Positions 13,933-15,152 of a DNA stretch of 15,152 bases are shown piece after piece; the first letter of the stretch is position 1, and the number at the start of each line of letters is the position of its first letter. This DNA comes from Bacillota bacterium (GTDB taxonomy: Bacteria; Bacillota_I; Bacilli_A; Acholeplasmatales; Acholeplasmataceae). The stretch covers positions 1 through 15,152 of the forward strand of contig JAURNN010000058.1 of NCBI GenBank assembly GCA_030830185.1, read 5' to 3'. The notes beneath the pieces are model-generated. The model was not told the DNA's origin. It worked only from the letters and a program-made list of their open reading frames with translations, and ran no database searches. The translations under genes were made by a program, and so were the position numbers.

Positions 13933-14529
13933 ATGCAAATTTATTTAGTTAGACATGGTCAAACTGATGACAACATCAAAAATTTGATGCAAGGATGGAA
14001 AGACACGCCACTTAATGAGACTGGAAAAACTCAGGCATATCAACTCATCCCTTTTTTTGAGTCTCAACACATTGATATTATTTATTCAAGTGACTTAAGT
14101 CGTGCCTTTGAAACTGCAAGTATCATCGCAAAATCACTGAATAAACATGTCTTTTTAGATAAACAGTTAAGGGAGATGTACTTAGGATCATGGGAAGGAC
14201 ATTCTTGGCAAGAAATAGAAGCTGAGTTTGCTTATTTTCTTGGAAAACCAGAAAATGAGAAAAATGCACTTAATATTCATTCAGGAGAATCCTATATTGA
14301 ATTTCAGTTGCGATCATTTGAAGTATTTAAAAAAATAGTTAAAAATCATTTGAATAAAAATATAATGATGGTAACGCATGGTGGTGTCATTCGTGAAATT
14401 ATTGCACGACTCATGAACATCAATCAAACTCAAAAAGATGCGATACCCATACGTAATTGCAGTGTTTCAATGATTGAATATGATATAAAAAAAGACCAAT
14501 ATACAATTATTGATCTTTGTGTTCTTTAA
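13933..14529 (+). CDS. histidine phosphatase family protein (phosphoglycerate mutase-like)
   Basis: This 198-residue protein shows the full catalytic set of the histidine phosphatase superfamily: LVRHGQT with nucleophile His8 and Arg7, SSDLSRAFETA with Arg57, REMYLGSWEG with Glu81, and VTHGG with His149. It would hydrolyse a small phosphate ester in the cytoplasm; family members include cofactor-dependent mutases, GpmB/PhoE-type phosphatases and alpha-ribazole phosphatase, and the substrate is unknown. The start is preceded by a weak AAGAG sequence, and TATGAT at 13894-13899 is a possible -10 without a good -35. It is divergent from the kinase gene with 79 bases between. Its 3' end overlaps the convergent acyltransferase gene by 23 bases, and I see no plus-strand terminator. 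Confidence 0.9.
   Translation: MQIYLVRHGQTDDNIKNLMQGWKDTPLNETGKTQAYQLIPFFESQHIDIIYSSDLSRAFETASIIAKSLNKHVFLDKQLREMYLGSWEGHSWQEIEAEFAYFLGKPENEKNALNIHSGESYIEFQLRSFEVFKKIVKNHLNKNIMMVTHGGVIREIIARLMNINQTQKDAIPIRNCSVSMIEYDIKKDQYTIIDLCVL
14487..14518 (-). terminator. terminator of the acyltransferase gene, inside the phosphatase coding region
   Basis: On the minus strand AAAGATCAATA (14518-14508) pairs with TATTGGTCTTT (14501-14491): 11 bp with one G-U, a 6-base loop and a U tract (14493-14487). On the plus strand the same pair becomes an A-C mismatch and no U tract follows, so it acts in one direction only. Confidence 0.65.
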
Positions 14530-15133
14530 ATTGATTGATTTGGTTCATCATCATTAATGAAAGTTCTTTAGTTGGAATGTCTTTAATCTCATCATATGAA
14601 TAAGTAGCGATGACATCAATATATCGATTGACAGGATAAAAAGGTATTTTATTACGAATGTCAATGTCTCCACTAATTTTAATTAATGTTAATTGAGCTT
14701 GGGCTTTCAAAACAAGTTTAAAAGCACCGGCTTTCATGTTTTCTACATCGTTACTGTATCGATCACGAATTGTGCCTTCTGGAAACATTAGCATTGATTG
14801 TCCTTTTTTAACGACTTTAATCGCATTGATCAAATTTTCAAGTGTTTTTCTGGGATTGATTCTATCAATTGGAAAACTTCCAAGTAATTGAATCCACGTC
14901 CCTATAAAAGGAACTTTTAATATCGAAACTTTAGGTGTAAATGCAAGAGGCATTTGCACCTTTTCTAATACACACAATGCATCTGTATATGAGGTGTGGT
15001 TGGCATAAATAACTTGTTGATGAATTTTAGGTATCTCACCATTTAAAGTCGTTTTCATTCTTAAAAATAAATGGTTAAATAACATAATCATTTGTTGATT
15101 CAAATAATTGATATAAAAATGGTGAGGGTTCAC
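14507..15133 (-). CDS. PlsC-type 1-acyl-sn-glycerol-3-phosphate acyltransferase (5' end uncertain)
   Basis: The protein belongs to the glycerolipid acyltransferase family. The HX4D catalytic motif is NHTSYTD (His46, Asp51). FIGTWIQLLGSFPIDR (76-91) supplies the block II Arg, and FPEGTIRDR (117-125) matches the phosphate-binding FPEGTR block. It would transfer an acyl chain to lysophosphatidic acid at the membrane, the second acylation of phospholipid synthesis. The listed start is a GTG at 15131-15133 with no ribosome-binding site. The frame stays open to the right edge of the window, so the true start may lie outside. At about 208 residues it is already near the usual length. Its stop lies within its own terminator hairpin. 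Confidence 0.85.
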   Translation of the reverse strand: MNPHHFYINYLNQQMIMLFNHLFLRMKTTLNGEIPKIHQQVIYANHTSYTDALCVLEKVQMPLAFTPKVSILKVPFIGTWIQLLGSFPIDRINPRKTLENLINAIKVVKKGQSMLMFPEGTIRDRYSNDVENMKAGAFKLVLKAQAQLTLIKISGDIDIRNKIPFYPVNRYIDVIATYSYDEIKDIPTKELSLMMMNQINQFKEHKDQ

Positions 15134-15152
15134 TTTAAGTAAACAAAAAATA

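Noticed and set aside
13854..13934. 27-residue N-terminal extension of the PfkB-family kinase
   Set aside because: It would overlap the divergent phosphatase gene and has no ribosome-binding site, whereas the ATG at 13853 is preceded by GGAG.
1..15152. Insertion sequences, CRISPR arrays, prophage or integrase signatures
   Set aside because: No transposase or integrase motifs, no regularly spaced repeats and no terminal inverted repeats were seen.

Overview
The window is AT-rich bacterial DNA. It most resembles a wall-less or near-wall-less member of the Bacillota/Mycoplasmatota, such as an Acholeplasma-like or Izemoplasma-like organism; this placement is an inference from gene content. TGA is clearly a stop codon: fabG, fabZ, the first TrkA gene, the response regulator and the cotH-like gene all end in TGA, four of them in ATGA start/stop overlaps. 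That rules out the Mycoplasma/Spiroplasma code. A type II fatty-acid synthesis operon and a two-component system also argue against a true mycoplasma.

Layout. (1) 1-2297, plus strand: the end of a fatty-acid operon, fabG (partial), fabF, fabZ and a very short biotin ligase, closed by a terminator. (2) 2336-4986, plus strand: a potassium-uptake operon with its own extended -10 promoter, made of two TrkA-type (RCK) subunits, the first with only the nucleotide-binding half, and a TrkH channel. It ends in a terminator that works in both directions. (3) 4985-10421: a divergent surface/signalling locus. A beta-propeller lipoprotein lies on the minus strand. On the plus strand an overlapping operon encodes an OmpR-type response regulator, a membrane histidine kinase and a lipoprotein related to CotH protein kinases. 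A perfect inverted repeat sits between the two promoters. (4) 10418-10570: tRNA-Val (anticodon GAC) with its own promoter and terminator. (5) 10575-13853, minus strand: a cytoplasmic amylosucrase-type GH13 enzyme and a PfkB-family sugar kinase, separated by about 360 bases that seem to hold only a decayed reading frame. (6) 13933-15152: a histidine phosphatase (plus) that converges on and overlaps a PlsC-type acyltransferase (minus), which may continue past the right edge.

How the parts fit. FabG/FabF/FabZ elongate acyl chains. The biotin ligase would activate acetyl-CoA carboxylase, and the PlsC-type enzyme would use acyl groups for phospholipid. TrkA/TrkH handle K+. The amylosucrase would release fructose from sucrose, which the PfkB kinase might phosphorylate; that link is inference. 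The part that looks least described is the two-component system / CotH-like kinase / beta-propeller lipoprotein locus. A second recurrent feature is that stop codons lie inside, or within a few bases of, the terminator hairpins.
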